Shown: piece by piece, positions 1-8,024 of the stretch
Layout: the number at the start of each line of letters is the position of its first letter
Position numbering within the stretch: the first letter of the stretch is position 1
Source of the DNA: Akkermansia sp.
GTDB taxonomy: Bacteria > Verrucomicrobiota > Verrucomicrobiia > Verrucomicrobiales > Akkermansiaceae
Length of the DNA stretch: 20,966 bases
Assembly (NCBI GenBank): GCA_020047775.1
Contig: JAIFNK010000093.1
Coordinates: 1 to 20,966 of the forward strand
Direction of reading: 5' to 3'
Position numbers and translations under genes: made by a program
The notes under the pieces: generated by a model
The model's input: the letters and a program-made list of their open reading frames with translations, nothing else
Databases searched by the model: none
Told to the model about the DNA's origin: nothing

Positions 1-1047
1 GTCGGCATTCGCCTTTTTCCCGGGGAGTCCGGTGGCGGGGCTCTTCCCAAGCACGTAATCGCCTGGCTTGAGATTGCGGGTCTTATAGTAATCCTTTTCG
101 CCAATCGCGCTGTAGTTGGTCGGTTGGAATGGATCGACGTAAGCAACATCAGCCTTTTCCGGAACCTTCAACCCGGTGAGATACAGTGAAGCATTGACCA
201 CTAACCGGCGCAGGTCTTCATCGGCGAAGTCGGTGCTGGCGCCGAGCGTGGTGCAGAAGGCCTTGCCCTTGGTGGTCCCGTTCGGCGCGGTGTATTCCCG
301 GAGCCACGCGAGCGGCATCAGCGGATTGTTTTTCGGGCCTTCCAAGTTCTTCGACGCCGGGTCCAGCGTTTCGGTGACCGCGCCGCGGAGGAGGATGGTG
401 GCGGCGTTTTGGTCGAGGTTTTTAATGCCGTAAACATCGGAGGGGCCGAAAATTTCGCCCACTCCGCTGAGCACGGCGTTTTTGGCATTGGCGGTCTCGA
501 TGATGCTGCGCGTCCCCTCGACCTTGTGGTTGCCGTGGTGGTTGACCCATCTTTCACCGAGAATGTTGATGCCGAAATCCGCCCATTTGAAATCGCCGGT
601 TTTGGCATCGCCCTTGAAAGCATGAGTGGCGGTGCGGAAGCCGATGACAGGCTTGCCGGCATTCAAATAGGCGGCGAAGCGGGCGATCTGGTCATCGGGA
701 AGCTGCCGGAAGCGGGTGCCGATGATCATCAGATCCGCTGAATCCAACGCCTCGGTGCCGGGGAGGTCTTTTTGGAAATTCGGGTCGATGAAGCCGCCGT
801 CCGGGTTGATGGGGAAAAGGACGACGCAGTCGAATCCGTGTTTCTGGCTGAGGATCTTGGCCAGCATCGGGCAGGATTCCTCGCTGCGGTATTCCTCATC
901 ACCGGAAATGAGGACGACCTTCTTTCCATTAGAGCTGCCGGGTTTGGCAGGAAGGCTGAGCCAATCGGCTGCCTGACCGGCCCCGCAGCTGATGACAAGC
1001 GCGGCGAGTGATGCGAACAGGGCTCTGGAGATGGCGGGTCTTATCAT
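1..1047 (-). CDS. ThuA-like exported protein, 3' end beyond the left edge
   Basis: The frame is open for 349 codons from ATG at 1047 to the left edge, so the C-terminus is missing. The N-terminus is a signal sequence (MIRPAISRALFASLAALVIS) followed by Cys21. VIS-C fits a lipobox, so a lipoprotein is possible, although a GQA-AD site just after it would also suit signal peptidase I. The mature part starts with KKVVLISGDEEYRSEE, and DLMIIGTRFRQLP and GKPVIGFRTATHAF follow. This is the pattern of ThuA-like (class I glutamine-amidotransferase-fold) domains that are abundant in planctomycetes and verrucomicrobia, often near sugar or glycoside genes. The substrate is unknown. The family call rests on motif recognition only. 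No strong ribosome site is visible. pdxH lies 65 bases upstream on the same strand, so co-transcription is possible but no functional link is apparent. Confidence 0.7.
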   Translation of the reverse strand, partial: MIRPAISRALFASLAALVISCGAGQAADWLSLPAKPGSSNGKKVVLISGDEEYRSEESCPMLAKILSQKHGFDCVVLFPINPDGGFIDPNFQKDLPGTEALDSADLMIIGTRFRQLPDDQIARFAAYLNAGKPVIGFRTATHAFKGDAKTGDFKWADFGINILGERWVNHHGNHKVEGTRSIIETANAKNAVLSGVGEIFGPSDVYGIKNLDQNAATILLRGAVTETLDPASKNLEGPKNNPLMPLAWLREYTAPNGTTKGKAFCTTLGASTDFADEDLRRLVVNASLYLTGLKVPEKADVAYVDPFQPTNYSAIGEKDYYKTRNLKPGDYVLGKSPATGLPGKKANAD

Positions 1048-1112
1048 ATGACCCCGCCAGATACGCGGTGGAGAATCCGGTCTTTCGTTCAACTTTCGCA
1101 GAAAACCGACAA

Positions 1113-1748
1113 TCATGGAGACAATCGCTCGATTTTCCAAGCCTCGGCGTCGCGGCGATAGAGAAACCGGTCGTGCAGGCGTGCAGGCCCGCCTTGCCAG
1201 AACTCGATCATCTCCGGCACGACCCGGAAGCCTCCCCAGAATGAGGGCAAGGGAATTTCGCCGTGGGAGAACTTCTCTTTGATTTCGGCCAGCTTCTGCA
1301 TCAGGAATTTCCGCGAGGTGATCACTTCGCTCTGGTTGGAAACCCACGCGCCGATCTGCGATTCACGCGGGCGGGAAGCGAAGTATTTGAGCGACTCGGC
1401 GGTGCTGATTTTTTCAACCGTCCCCTGGATGATGACCTGGCGCTCAAGCGTGATCCATGGAAAGAGCAGGCTCACCCGCGGGTTCCGCTCCATTTGTTTC
1501 GCCTTGCGGCTGCCATAGTTGCTGAAGAACACGAAGCCGTCGGTGTCGTAATACTTCAGGAGGACGGTGCGCTGGTAGGGCATTCCCGTTTCGTCCACGG
1601 TGGCCAGCGTCATCGCGTTTGGCTCGTGCAGGCCGAGCTCGGTGGCGTGGGCGAACCACTCGGAAAACTGCGCGACCGGGTTGGCGTTCATTTCCTCGCG
1701 CTTCAAGCCACGGTCGGAGTATTCTTTGCGGAAATCGGCTAGGTCCAT
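1113..1748 (-). CDS. pdxH: Pyridoxamine/pyridoxine 5'-phosphate oxidase
   Basis: PdxH is the FMN enzyme that oxidises pyridoxine or pyridoxamine 5'-phosphate to pyridoxal 5'-phosphate, the last step of B6 salvage in the cytosol. The protein is 211 aa, the normal length. It shows the expected order of features: an N-terminal RKEY segment; a central FMN-binding half ([21 protein letters not shown], then [12 protein letters not shown]); and the C-terminal family signature ([18 protein letters not shown] ending in WKIERLSP). The start at 1748 gives the usual short N-terminus, although no clear ribosome site precedes it. It is transcribed away from the dikinase gene at 1841, leaving a 92-base divergent promoter region in which I see no convincing motif. 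Confidence 0.95.
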   Translation of the reverse strand: MDLADFRKEYSDRGLKREEMNANPVAQFSEWFAHATELGLHEPNAMTLATVDETGMPYQRTVLLKYYDTDGFVFFSNYGSRKAKQMERNPRVSLLFPWITLERQVIIQGTVEKISTAESLKYFASRPRESQIGAWVSNQSEVITSRKFLMQKLAEIKEKFSHGEIPLPSFWGGFRVVPEMIEFWQGGPARLHDRFLYRRDAEAWKIERLSP

Positions 1749-1840
1749 GGCCCATTCGTAAACGGGCGGGTCAACCGGCGCAAGGACCAGAGATTGAAAC
1801 CGCCGACGAAAGGCTTGCAGCGGTGCAGGATGCGGGAAAA

Positions 1841-4300
1841 ATGCACGGCGGACTCGCGCCCTTCGTCACCATGCCCTTCCTCCACCCGGACACGTCAGAC
1901 CCATCCCGCCTCGGAGGAAAAGGCGCGGCCTTGGCGCGGCTGGGTGCACTTGGATTCGAAATCCCCCCATGGTTCGCCGTGCCGCCGGATGAGTCATGGA
2001 CATCCGGGGAACTCGGAAATTCCATCGGGTTGCTAGGATCCGGGCTTCTCGCCGTTCGCTCCTCCGGCACCATGGAAGACGGTGCGGGCCATTCCTTCGC
2101 CGGGCAATTCGAGAGCCATCTCGAAGTCACCGCCTCCGAAGTCGCCGGAAAAATCACCCGGGTCCGCGCCTCCGCCCAAAGCGCCGCCATCCTCACCTAT
2201 TGCCGCGAGCGCGGTCTATCCGCTCCGGCCGTTCCCACCGTACTCGTCCAGCGCATGATCGCACCGCGCTGCGCCGGAGTCGCCTTCAGTGCCGATCCCG
2301 TCTCGGGAAACCGCAGCATCGCAGTGGTTTCCGCTGTCTCCGGCACCGGCGAAAAACTCGTCTCCGGCGAGGTCGATTGCGAAACGTGGAAAATCACCCG
2401 CTCCGGAGAAATTCTCTCCCAACCGGAAAACGCGCTCCTATCAGTCACCGACGCCCTCGCCGTTTCCACCCTCGCCCGCCAGTGCGAAACCGCCTGCGGC
2501 CGACCACAGGACATCGAGTGGGCCATCGACCCATCCGGAAAACTCTGGTTGCTGCAATCCCGCCCCGTCACCACGCTCGGCCTCACGCCCGATCCCGCCG
2601 ACACCCTCCGCGTCTGGGATAACAGCAACATCGCCGAAAGCTACGGCGGCGTCACCACGCCGCTCACCTTCTCCTTCGCCCGCCGGATTTACGAATCCGC
2701 CTACCGCGAATTCTGCAAGCTCATGTCCGTGCCGCCCGACCGCATCGAGCGTGCGGACGACGTTTTCCCGCAAATGTTAGGACTCATCCGCGGCCGGGTT
2801 TATTACAATCTCGTCAGCTGGTATCGCGTGCTCGCCCTGCTTCCCGGCTTCCAACTCAACCGTGGATTCATGGAACAAATGATGGGAGTCCGCGAACCAC
2901 TGCCGGATGAAATCGTCCAAAAGATCATCGCGGAAAACACCGGCAGCCGCCTTGCCGACACGCTCGCCCTCGTCCGCACCTGCGCCGGCCTCGTCCGCCA
3001 GCTCACCGGCCTGCCGAAACAAATCGCCCGCTTTCAAATCCGCCTCGACACCGCGCTCGCCGCCCCTCCCCTGCCGATTCCGCAGATGAGCGGCGAGGAA
3101 CTCGTCGCCCACTACCGCGATCTCGAACGCCAGCTCCTCAAAAAATGGGACGCCCCGCTCGTCAACGACTTCTTCGCCATGATCTTCTACGGCGCACTCC
3201 GTAGTTCGTGCGTGAAATGGTTAGGTGATGCGTCCGGCACCCTGCAAAACGAACTCCTGCTCGACGGCGGCCACATCATCAGCGCCGAGCCGCCCCGGCG
3301 CATCATGAAAATGGCAGCCCTCGCCGCCGCCCATCCCGGACTACCAGAACTGCTCGCCGATCCGGAAATCCCATCCCACCGGAAAATCGCCGTCCTCCAA
3401 CAAGCCCCGGATCTAGCAGCAGCGTTTGAAAGTTACCTCACCGACTTCGGCGACCGCTGCCTCGAAGAACTCAAACTCGAAAGCCCCACCGTCCGCGACG
3501 ATCCTGCCAGCCTGCTCATTTCCATCGGCGCGATGGCCGCCCGCCCGCCCACCGTGAAACAGGCATTCCTGCCTGTTCTTCCCTCCCCCCAGCAGAAACT
3601 CTCTCCCCTCAAGCGCCCAATCTTCAACTACCTCCTCCGCCAAGCCCGCGAGCGCGTCCGCGCTAGGGAAAACCTCCGCTTCGAGCGCACTCGCCTGTTC
3701 GGCCGCGTCCGCGCCATCCTCCGCGAGCTCGGCCACCGCCTGCATGCCGACGGCATGCTCGACTCCGCCCATGATGTTTTCTATCTGGAGATTGGCGAGA
3801 TCCTCGCCGCCTGGGAAGCCACCGGCACCACCGCCGGACTCGGCACTCTCGCCCGACAACGCCGCGCCGGGTTCGCCATTTACGAAACCGCCGATGCCCC
3901 GCCCGACCGCTTCCAAACCCGCGGGCCGGTCCACCGCCACGAGCATTTTGAAAACACCCGTCCGCCCGACACCGCCGCGTCATCCCTAACCGGCAGCGGT
4001 GCCTGTCCCGGCCGCGTCACCGGCCGCGTCCGCGTCGTGCTCGATCCGCGCGGCGCGAGATTGGAGCCCGGCGAAATCCTCGTCGCCCGCCAGACCGACC
4101 CCGGCTGGGTCGTCCTCTTTCCCGCCGCCGCCGGTTTGTTAGTCGAGCGCGGCAGCCTGCTTTCCCACTCCGCCATCGTCTCCCGCGAGCTGCGGCTGCC
4201 GTGCATCGTCTCGCTCCCCGGCATCACCACCACCCTGAAAACCGGCGATTTGATAGAAATGGACGGTGCCGCCGGCACCGTGCGCATCCTGGAGTCGTGA
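1841..4300 (+). CDS. PEP-synthase/rifampin-phosphotransferase-like dikinase
   Basis: The 819-residue protein has an N-terminal ATP-grasp (PPDK_N) domain, with [10 protein letters not shown] near residue 24, [18 protein letters not shown] near 71 and [19 protein letters not shown] near 225. A long middle region (about 245-700) contains [16 protein letters not shown] and [20 protein letters not shown]. The swivelling phosphohistidine domain is at the very C-terminus, with [12 protein letters not shown] and the likely catalytic His at about 776. The order ATP-grasp, middle, His domain, with no C-terminal PEP-binding barrel, matches rifampin phosphotransferase (RPH) rather than true PEP synthase. 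It therefore probably splits ATP and passes phosphate to an unknown acceptor. The reading frame is open back to 1619 but overlaps pdxH. ATG 1841 has a purine-rich leader (AGGATGCGGGAAAA); GTG 1823 and ATG 1871 are alternatives. It lies upstream of the lipid cluster but is separated from it by 285 bases. The biological substrate cannot be told from sequence. Confidence 0.85.
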   Translation: MHGGLAPFVTMPFLHPDTSDPSRLGGKGAALARLGALGFEIPPWFAVPPDESWTSGELGNSIGLLGSGLLAVRSSGTMEDGAGHSFAGQFESHLEVTASEVAGKITRVRASAQSAAILTYCRERGLSAPAVPTVLVQRMIAPRCAGVAFSADPVSGNRSIAVVSAVSGTGEKLVSGEVDCETWKITRSGEILSQPENALLSVTDALAVSTLARQCETACGRPQDIEWAIDPSGKLWLLQSRPVTTLGLTPDPADTLRVWDNSNIAESYGGVTTPLTFSFARRIYESAYREFCKLMSVPPDRIERADDVFPQMLGLIRGRVYYNLVSWYRVLALLPGFQLNRGFMEQMMGVREPLPDEIVQKIIAENTGSRLADTLALVRTCAGLVRQLTGLPKQIARFQIRLDTALAAPPLPIPQMSGEELVAHYRDLERQLLKKWDAPLVNDFFAMIFYGALRSSCVKWLGDASGTLQNELLLDGGHIISAEPPRRIMKMAALAAAHPGLPELLADPEIPSHRKIAVLQQAPDLAAAFESYLTDFGDRCLEELKLESPTVRDDPASLLISIGAMAARPPTVKQAFLPVLPSPQQKLSPLKRPIFNYLLRQARERVRARENLRFERTRLFGRVRAILRELGHRLHADGMLDSAHDVFYLEIGEILAAWEATGTTAGLGTLARQRRAGFAIYETADAPPDRFQTRGPVHRHEHFENTRPPDTAASSLTGSGACPGRVTGRVRVVLDPRGARLEPGEILVARQTDPGWVVLFPAAAGLLVERGSLLSHSAIVSRELRLPCIVSLPGITTTLKTGDLIEMDGAAGTVRILES
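3558..3577. repeat. Short palindrome inside the dikinase gene
   Basis: AACAGGCA-TTCC-TGCCTGTT is a perfect 8-bp inverted repeat with a 4-base spacer. It encodes KQAFLPV, in frame, in the middle region of the dikinase next to a Pro/Gln-rich stretch. It could be a REP-like sequence that settled in a tolerant linker. Only one copy is seen in this window, so its repeat status is a guess. Confidence 0.4.
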
Positions 4301-4340
4301 GTTGCTGTAGTGGCGCACCCCATGACGATTTCACGTAGCG

Positions 4341-4425
4341 AAATGGAGCGCTGACTTCAGTCGGCCCGGCCAATGAATCGCGCGATGTGAAATGAAACAG
4401 GCCGGCTAAAGCCAGCGCTCCGTTT
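4341..4425. repeat. REP-like imperfect palindrome / possible terminator
   Basis: Bases 4341-4366 can pair with 4400-4425 as a 26-bp stem with two A/C mismatches and two G-U wobbles, around a 33-base loop. The arms carry the pattern GGAGCGCTGACTTCAGTCGG and its near complement GGCTAAAGCCAGCGCTCC, and a TTTT run follows the stem. It lies 40 bases after the dikinase stop in the 285-base gap before the lipid operon. It could end dikinase transcription. The sequence style resembles dispersed extragenic palindromes, but other genomic copies would be needed to prove this. The rest of 4301-4585 holds only the putative regulatory site at 4496-4523. Confidence 0.55.
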
Positions 4426-4495
4426 TGATGCCATCCCTTTCATTCCTCCCAATCACCATGCGCGGCCGCATCCATCACAGTTGGTCCAAAGCTGC

Positions 4496-4523
4496 ATGAT
4501 CCCGCAAACGAGGATCATATAAA
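4496..4523 (+). promoter_or_regulatory. Inverted repeat overlapping a TATAAA box upstream of the lipid operon
   Basis: ATGATCC (4496-4502) and GGATCAT (4512-4518) form a perfect 7-bp inverted repeat with a 9-base spacer. The right half-site runs straight into TATAAA (4518-4523), which would suit a -10 element for the operon starting at 4586. No good -35 hexamer is visible at the normal distance, which would fit a regulated promoter. The promoter and operator roles are inference from position and symmetry. Confidence 0.35.
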
Positions 4524-4585
4524 TCAAAAACCGCATTATTCCAGGATGCTCACCTCAAATTGGCTCCGCGCGCAAGGGCAGGTAA

Positions 4586-5731
4586 ATGGGCTTTTCAGTG
4601 ATCCACGGGCGGGCCAGCATGCCCGGGCCGATGAGCATTTCCGAGATCCAGCACCGCGCCGATTTTTCGACGATCCGCTACGCGCAGTGCTGGGAGGATT
4701 CCCGCTTGCTGGTGGCGGGGCTCAAGCCGGCGGGACGGCATTGCCTGAGCATCGGCTCGGCCGGGGATAACAGTTTCGCGCTGTTGGCGGCCGGTGCGGC
4801 ATCGGTGACGGCGGTGGAGATGAACGCGGCGCAAGTGGCGTGCATCGAGTTGAGAAAAGCGGCCTATCTGAATTTGGACCATGGAGGGTTTCTTGAATTG
4901 TTAGGATCGCGGCCTTCCGGGCGGCGGGCCGCGCTCTATCAAGCGTGCCGTGGCGGGCTGCCGCAAGGAACGCGCGCGTTCTGGGATTCCAAGGCGGACG
5001 CCATCGCCAATGGCATCGGCGGGGCGGGGAAATTCGAGCGCTACTTTGAAATGTTCCGGAAGCGCGTGTTGCCGCTGGCGCACGGCCGGAAGCGGGTGCT
5101 TGCATTGTTGCAGCCACGTCCGCCTGAAGGGCGCGAGCGGTTTTACAACGAGGTCTGGAACAACCGGCGCTGGCGCTGGATTTTCCAGATCTTCTTCTCG
5201 CGCACGGTGATGGGGGCGCTGGGGCGCGATCCGCAGTTTTTCAAATATGTCGAGGGTTCGGTGGCGGACCGGATCCTGGCACGGACGCGGCATGCGCTGG
5301 TGGTGCTGGATCCGGCGGAGAATCCCTACCTCCACTGGATCCTAACCGGAACCCATGGCGCAGCGCTGCCGGAAGCGCTGGAGGAGGGGAATTTCGGGAC
5401 CGTTCGGAATGCGTTGTTGGACGGTCGGTTGGTGGTCGCGCATGCGTCGTTGGAAGCGCATCTCGCGCGATTTCCAGAGTGCCGTTACGATGCCTTCAAC
5501 TTGAGCGACATTTTCGAATACATGAGCGAGGGAAACACGCGGGATCTATTGGAGAAGATCATCGCGGCTTCGAGTCCGGGGGCGCGGCTCGCCTACTGGA
5601 ACATGCTCGCCCCGCGGTCGCGGCCGGAGTCGCTGGCGGCGCGCTTGAAATCTTGTGAGGCGGACTCACTGTTCGCCGCGGACCGCGCGTTTTTCTACAG
5701 CCGCTTCGTGGTGGAGGAGGTCGCCACTTGA
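4586..5731 (+). CDS. BtaA-like (DUF3419) SAM 3-amino-3-carboxypropyl transferase
   Basis: This 381-residue protein belongs to the DUF3419/BtaA family. BtaA moves the 3-amino-3-carboxypropyl group of S-adenosylmethionine to diacylglycerol to give diacylglyceryl-homoserine, the first step of betaine-lipid synthesis. Visible motifs are YAQCWEDSRLL (residues 32-42, the family CWED motif), a SAM-binding loop CLSIGSAGDNSFALL (53-67) followed by VTAVEMNAAQ (74-83), and a late FNLSDIFEYMSE. ATG 4586 has AAGGG seven bases upstream; ATG 4619 and 4631 would remove a short unconserved-looking leader and are possible. It is the first gene of a tightly coupled set, and its TGA overlaps the TTG start of the next gene. 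No BtaB-like N-methyltransferase is found in the window, so the final product may not be a betaine lipid. Family membership is fairly sure, exact acceptor is not. Confidence 0.82.
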   Translation: MGFSVIHGRASMPGPMSISEIQHRADFSTIRYAQCWEDSRLLVAGLKPAGRHCLSIGSAGDNSFALLAAGAASVTAVEMNAAQVACIELRKAAYLNLDHGGFLELLGSRPSGRRAALYQACRGGLPQGTRAFWDSKADAIANGIGGAGKFERYFEMFRKRVLPLAHGRKRVLALLQPRPPEGRERFYNEVWNNRRWRWIFQIFFSRTVMGALGRDPQFFKYVEGSVADRILARTRHALVVLDPAENPYLHWILTGTHGAALPEALEEGNFGTVRNALLDGRLVVAHASLEAHLARFPECRYDAFNLSDIFEYMSEGNTRDLLEKIIAASSPGARLAYWNMLAPRSRPESLAARLKSCEADSLFAADRAFFYSRFVVEEVAT

Positions 5732-7050
5732 GCGGCCGGGAATGGCTGGCGGTCGCCGGAGTGCTGGCCGGATTGCTGGGGGCGGTGCCGCTCATCCGCA
5801 GGCTGACGCTGCAATCCGGCGCATCGCCGGAAGTGGCCAGGAAGTCGGTCCATGTGCTGATGGGGCTGACGTGCGCGGCGTTTCCATGGATTTTCGACAA
5901 GCCGGCGGCGGTGTGGATTCTGGCGGTGCTGGCCACGCTGCCGATGGTGGTTTTGAGAACCGTGCCGGCCCTCAGAGCGGGCGTGGGCGCGGTGTTGCAC
6001 GGGATCAAGCGGCCGTCGTATGGCGAGGTGTTGTTCGCGCCGGCGGTGGCGGCGGTGTTTCATCTAGCGGACGGTGATGTCTATCTGTATTTGATTCCGA
6101 TCCTGGTCCTAACCGTCGCGGACGCGGCGGGCGCGCTCGCCGGGACCCGCTGGGGGAGGCTCCACTATGGTTCCGGCGAAGGTTTCAAAACGGTGGAGGG
6201 TTCCGCCATTTTCCTGATTACGGCGTTCCTGTGCGTGATCGTTCCACTGGTCGGCGGCGGGCGGGTGGACTTCACGCAAGGGATGTGGATCGCACTGATC
6301 CTGGCGACGCTGGGGATGATGGGAGAGGGGCTGTCGGACCGCGGGTTTGACAATCTGGTGCTGCCGTTGGGGAGTTTTTTCATGCTGGAGCGGTTGCTGG
6401 TGTTGGAGACTCCGTCCTTGGTCGGGCGCTTGGTGGTGCTGGTATTGTTGCTGGCGCTGGTTCTGGCAGGTGCGCGCTGGTCCACCCTGAGCGGGGCGGC
6501 CTTGTTAGGCAGTGCGCTGCTGGGATACGGCTGCGCGGTCATCGCGGACTGGCGCTTCGCCTTGCCTCCGGCGGCGGTGTTCGTGTGCCATCTGGCGATC
6601 ACGCGGAAACACGGACTGACCGGGGTTTTCGATCACCGGCTGGATGCGGTGTTGTCCCATGCGATCGCCTGCCTGCCGTGGGTGCTCGCCGTGCAGGCGG
6701 GACTCATCGGCGATCTAACCGGACTAGCCGGCATCTCCTTCGCGATGGCGGGGCAACTGGCGATCCTCGACACGGCGACGCGCGCCTGGCTGAAGGGCGC
6801 GGTCCTGAGGCCGGTGCGCTCGAACCTGAAGGGCTGGCTATGCGCCGCAATCCCGGGACTGGTGTGGTTTTGGCCGGATTTCCAACCGCTTGCCGTGCCG
6901 GTGACCGTGGCATTTGTCTCGACCCTGGGCACCACTTTGATATTCGGGTGGGTGTGCAACCGCTATCACAAGCATGAGACGGGACTGTGGATCATCAAAG
7001 GGTCCCTGGCGCTCGTTTCCTCACTACCTGCCTTACTGATCCCGCGATGA
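5728..7050 (+). CDS. Membrane CTP-dependent lipid kinase-like protein (dolichol/phytol kinase family)
   Basis: This is a 440-residue, very hydrophobic protein with many predicted membrane spans. The N-terminal half fits the SEC59/VTE5/DGK1 family, whose members phosphorylate polyprenols, phytol or diacylglycerol with CTP. ARKSVHVLMGL (near 37) is the typical early motif; D132 starts DAAGALAGTRWG, and KTVEGS begins at about K155. The C-terminal half is another run of membrane segments, making the protein about twice the length of a minimal kinase. Translation starts with TTG at 5728, overlapping the TGA of the DUF3419 gene, with a strong GGAGGAGG ribosome site (5713-5720) seven bases upstream. 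Together these indicate translational coupling. In this context the likely substrate is diacylglycerol or a related lipid alcohol, which is inference. Confidence 0.75.
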   Translation: MSGREWLAVAGVLAGLLGAVPLIRRLTLQSGASPEVARKSVHVLMGLTCAAFPWIFDKPAAVWILAVLATLPMVVLRTVPALRAGVGAVLHGIKRPSYGEVLFAPAVAAVFHLADGDVYLYLIPILVLTVADAAGALAGTRWGRLHYGSGEGFKTVEGSAIFLITAFLCVIVPLVGGGRVDFTQGMWIALILATLGMMGEGLSDRGFDNLVLPLGSFFMLERLLVLETPSLVGRLVVLVLLLALVLAGARWSTLSGAALLGSALLGYGCAVIADWRFALPPAAVFVCHLAITRKHGLTGVFDHRLDAVLSHAIACLPWVLAVQAGLIGDLTGLAGISFAMAGQLAILDTATRAWLKGAVLRPVRSNLKGWLCAAIPGLVWFWPDFQPLAVPVTVAFVSTLGTTLIFGWVCNRYHKHETGLWIIKGSLALVSSLPALLIPR

Positions 7051-8024
7051 AACCACCGACGCTTTATTTTCATGAATGCTCCTCAAATCCTGACATCGGG
7101 ATGGCGGGGAATTTGGAAATCCCGGAGGCGGAGGCCGCGGATGCGCGGGTTTTCCTGATGACGCCGACGGGTTTGGCGATCGCCCATGCGGCCCTCTGGT
7201 GGAATGGGACGCCTGATTTCAAGGGAGCGCGGGTTGGGGCGATCGGTGCCTTCGCGGCATCCGATGGCGAGGCGGCGAAGGTTCTGCTAGGCGGGGCGGC
7301 GAGACGATTGCGGGAAGCGGGTTGCGCACTGGCGGTGGGGCCGATGAACGGGAACACCTGGCGGCGGCATCGGTTCGTGATTGAAAGCGACGGCCGCGAG
7401 CCGTTCTTGCTGGAGCCGCGGAACCCGGTGGAAAATCCGGTGTGGTGGCGGCAGGCAGGGTTTGTCGAACTCTCGCGGTATTCCTCCTCGCTGATGGAGT
7501 TGGGCGGGACTGCGACGGTGACGGCGGCATTGAAAAACCGTCTGGAACAATCCGGGGTGGCGATCCGGCGCTTGGACCCGGTTGCTTACGATGACGAATT
7601 GCGCTTGATCCATGCGGTGGGCCTGAGGGCTTTTTCGCACAATTTCCTCTACACGCCACTGGAGGAAAAGGCGTTCCTCGACGCCTACCGGCAGGTGAGG
7701 GCGCAAGTGGATCCGGATCTTGTTAGGATCGCGGAGCGTGATGGCGAGCCGTGTGGGTTTGTGTTCGGAATCCCGGATCTGGAGGCAACGGCACGGGGTG
7801 AAAAGCCCGCGCTGATTGTGAAAACGCTGGCCGTGGATCCGGCATCGCGTTGCGCCGGGCTGGGGAGTTGGTTGGTGGACGAGCTGCATGGGATCGCCAG
7901 GAGCAAAGGTTACACCGAGGCGATCCACGCGCTGCAACATGAGACGAACACCTCGCTGAAAATCACCGGCCGCCACCAGGGACGCGTGTTCCGGCGTTAT
8001 GCGCTTTTCCATCATGCCCTATGA
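7047..8024 (+). CDS. GNAT-family N-acyltransferase
   Basis: The ATG at 7047 overlaps the TGA of the preceding gene (ATGA), so this start is preferred over the longer open frame from 6987. It gives 325 residues. The C-terminal part shows a GNAT fold: VKTLAVDPASRCAGLGSWL contains the acyl-CoA-binding R/Q-x-x-G-x-G/A pattern at about 268-273, followed by an amphipathic helix and EAIHALQHETNTSLKI. The N-terminal 150 residues (for example CALAVGPMNGNTWRRHRF) are unlike a minimal GNAT and could form a second, degenerate domain. GNATs acylate amines using acyl-CoA. Next to a BtaA-like gene that would make a lipid with a free homoserine amine, and an acyl-activating ligase, N-acylation of that amine is an attractive but untested role. 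Confidence 0.75.
   Translation: MKPPTLYFHECSSNPDIGMAGNLEIPEAEAADARVFLMTPTGLAIAHAALWWNGTPDFKGARVGAIGAFAASDGEAAKVLLGGAARRLREAGCALAVGPMNGNTWRRHRFVIESDGREPFLLEPRNPVENPVWWRQAGFVELSRYSSSLMELGGTATVTAALKNRLEQSGVAIRRLDPVAYDDELRLIHAVGLRAFSHNFLYTPLEEKAFLDAYRQVRAQVDPDLVRIAERDGEPCGFVFGIPDLEATARGEKPALIVKTLAVDPASRCAGLGSWLVDELHGIARSKGYTEAIHALQHETNTSLKITGRHQGRVFRRYALFHHAL

Noticed and set aside
409..741. Plus-strand open frame opposite the ThuA-like gene
   Set aside because: It is a shadow frame; the minus-strand frame has a signal peptide and a recognisable domain and stays open for the full 1047 bases.
1619..1840. Upstream extension of the dikinase gene
   Set aside because: It overlaps most of the 5' part of pdxH on the other strand, and the translation is Arg-rich without family similarity.
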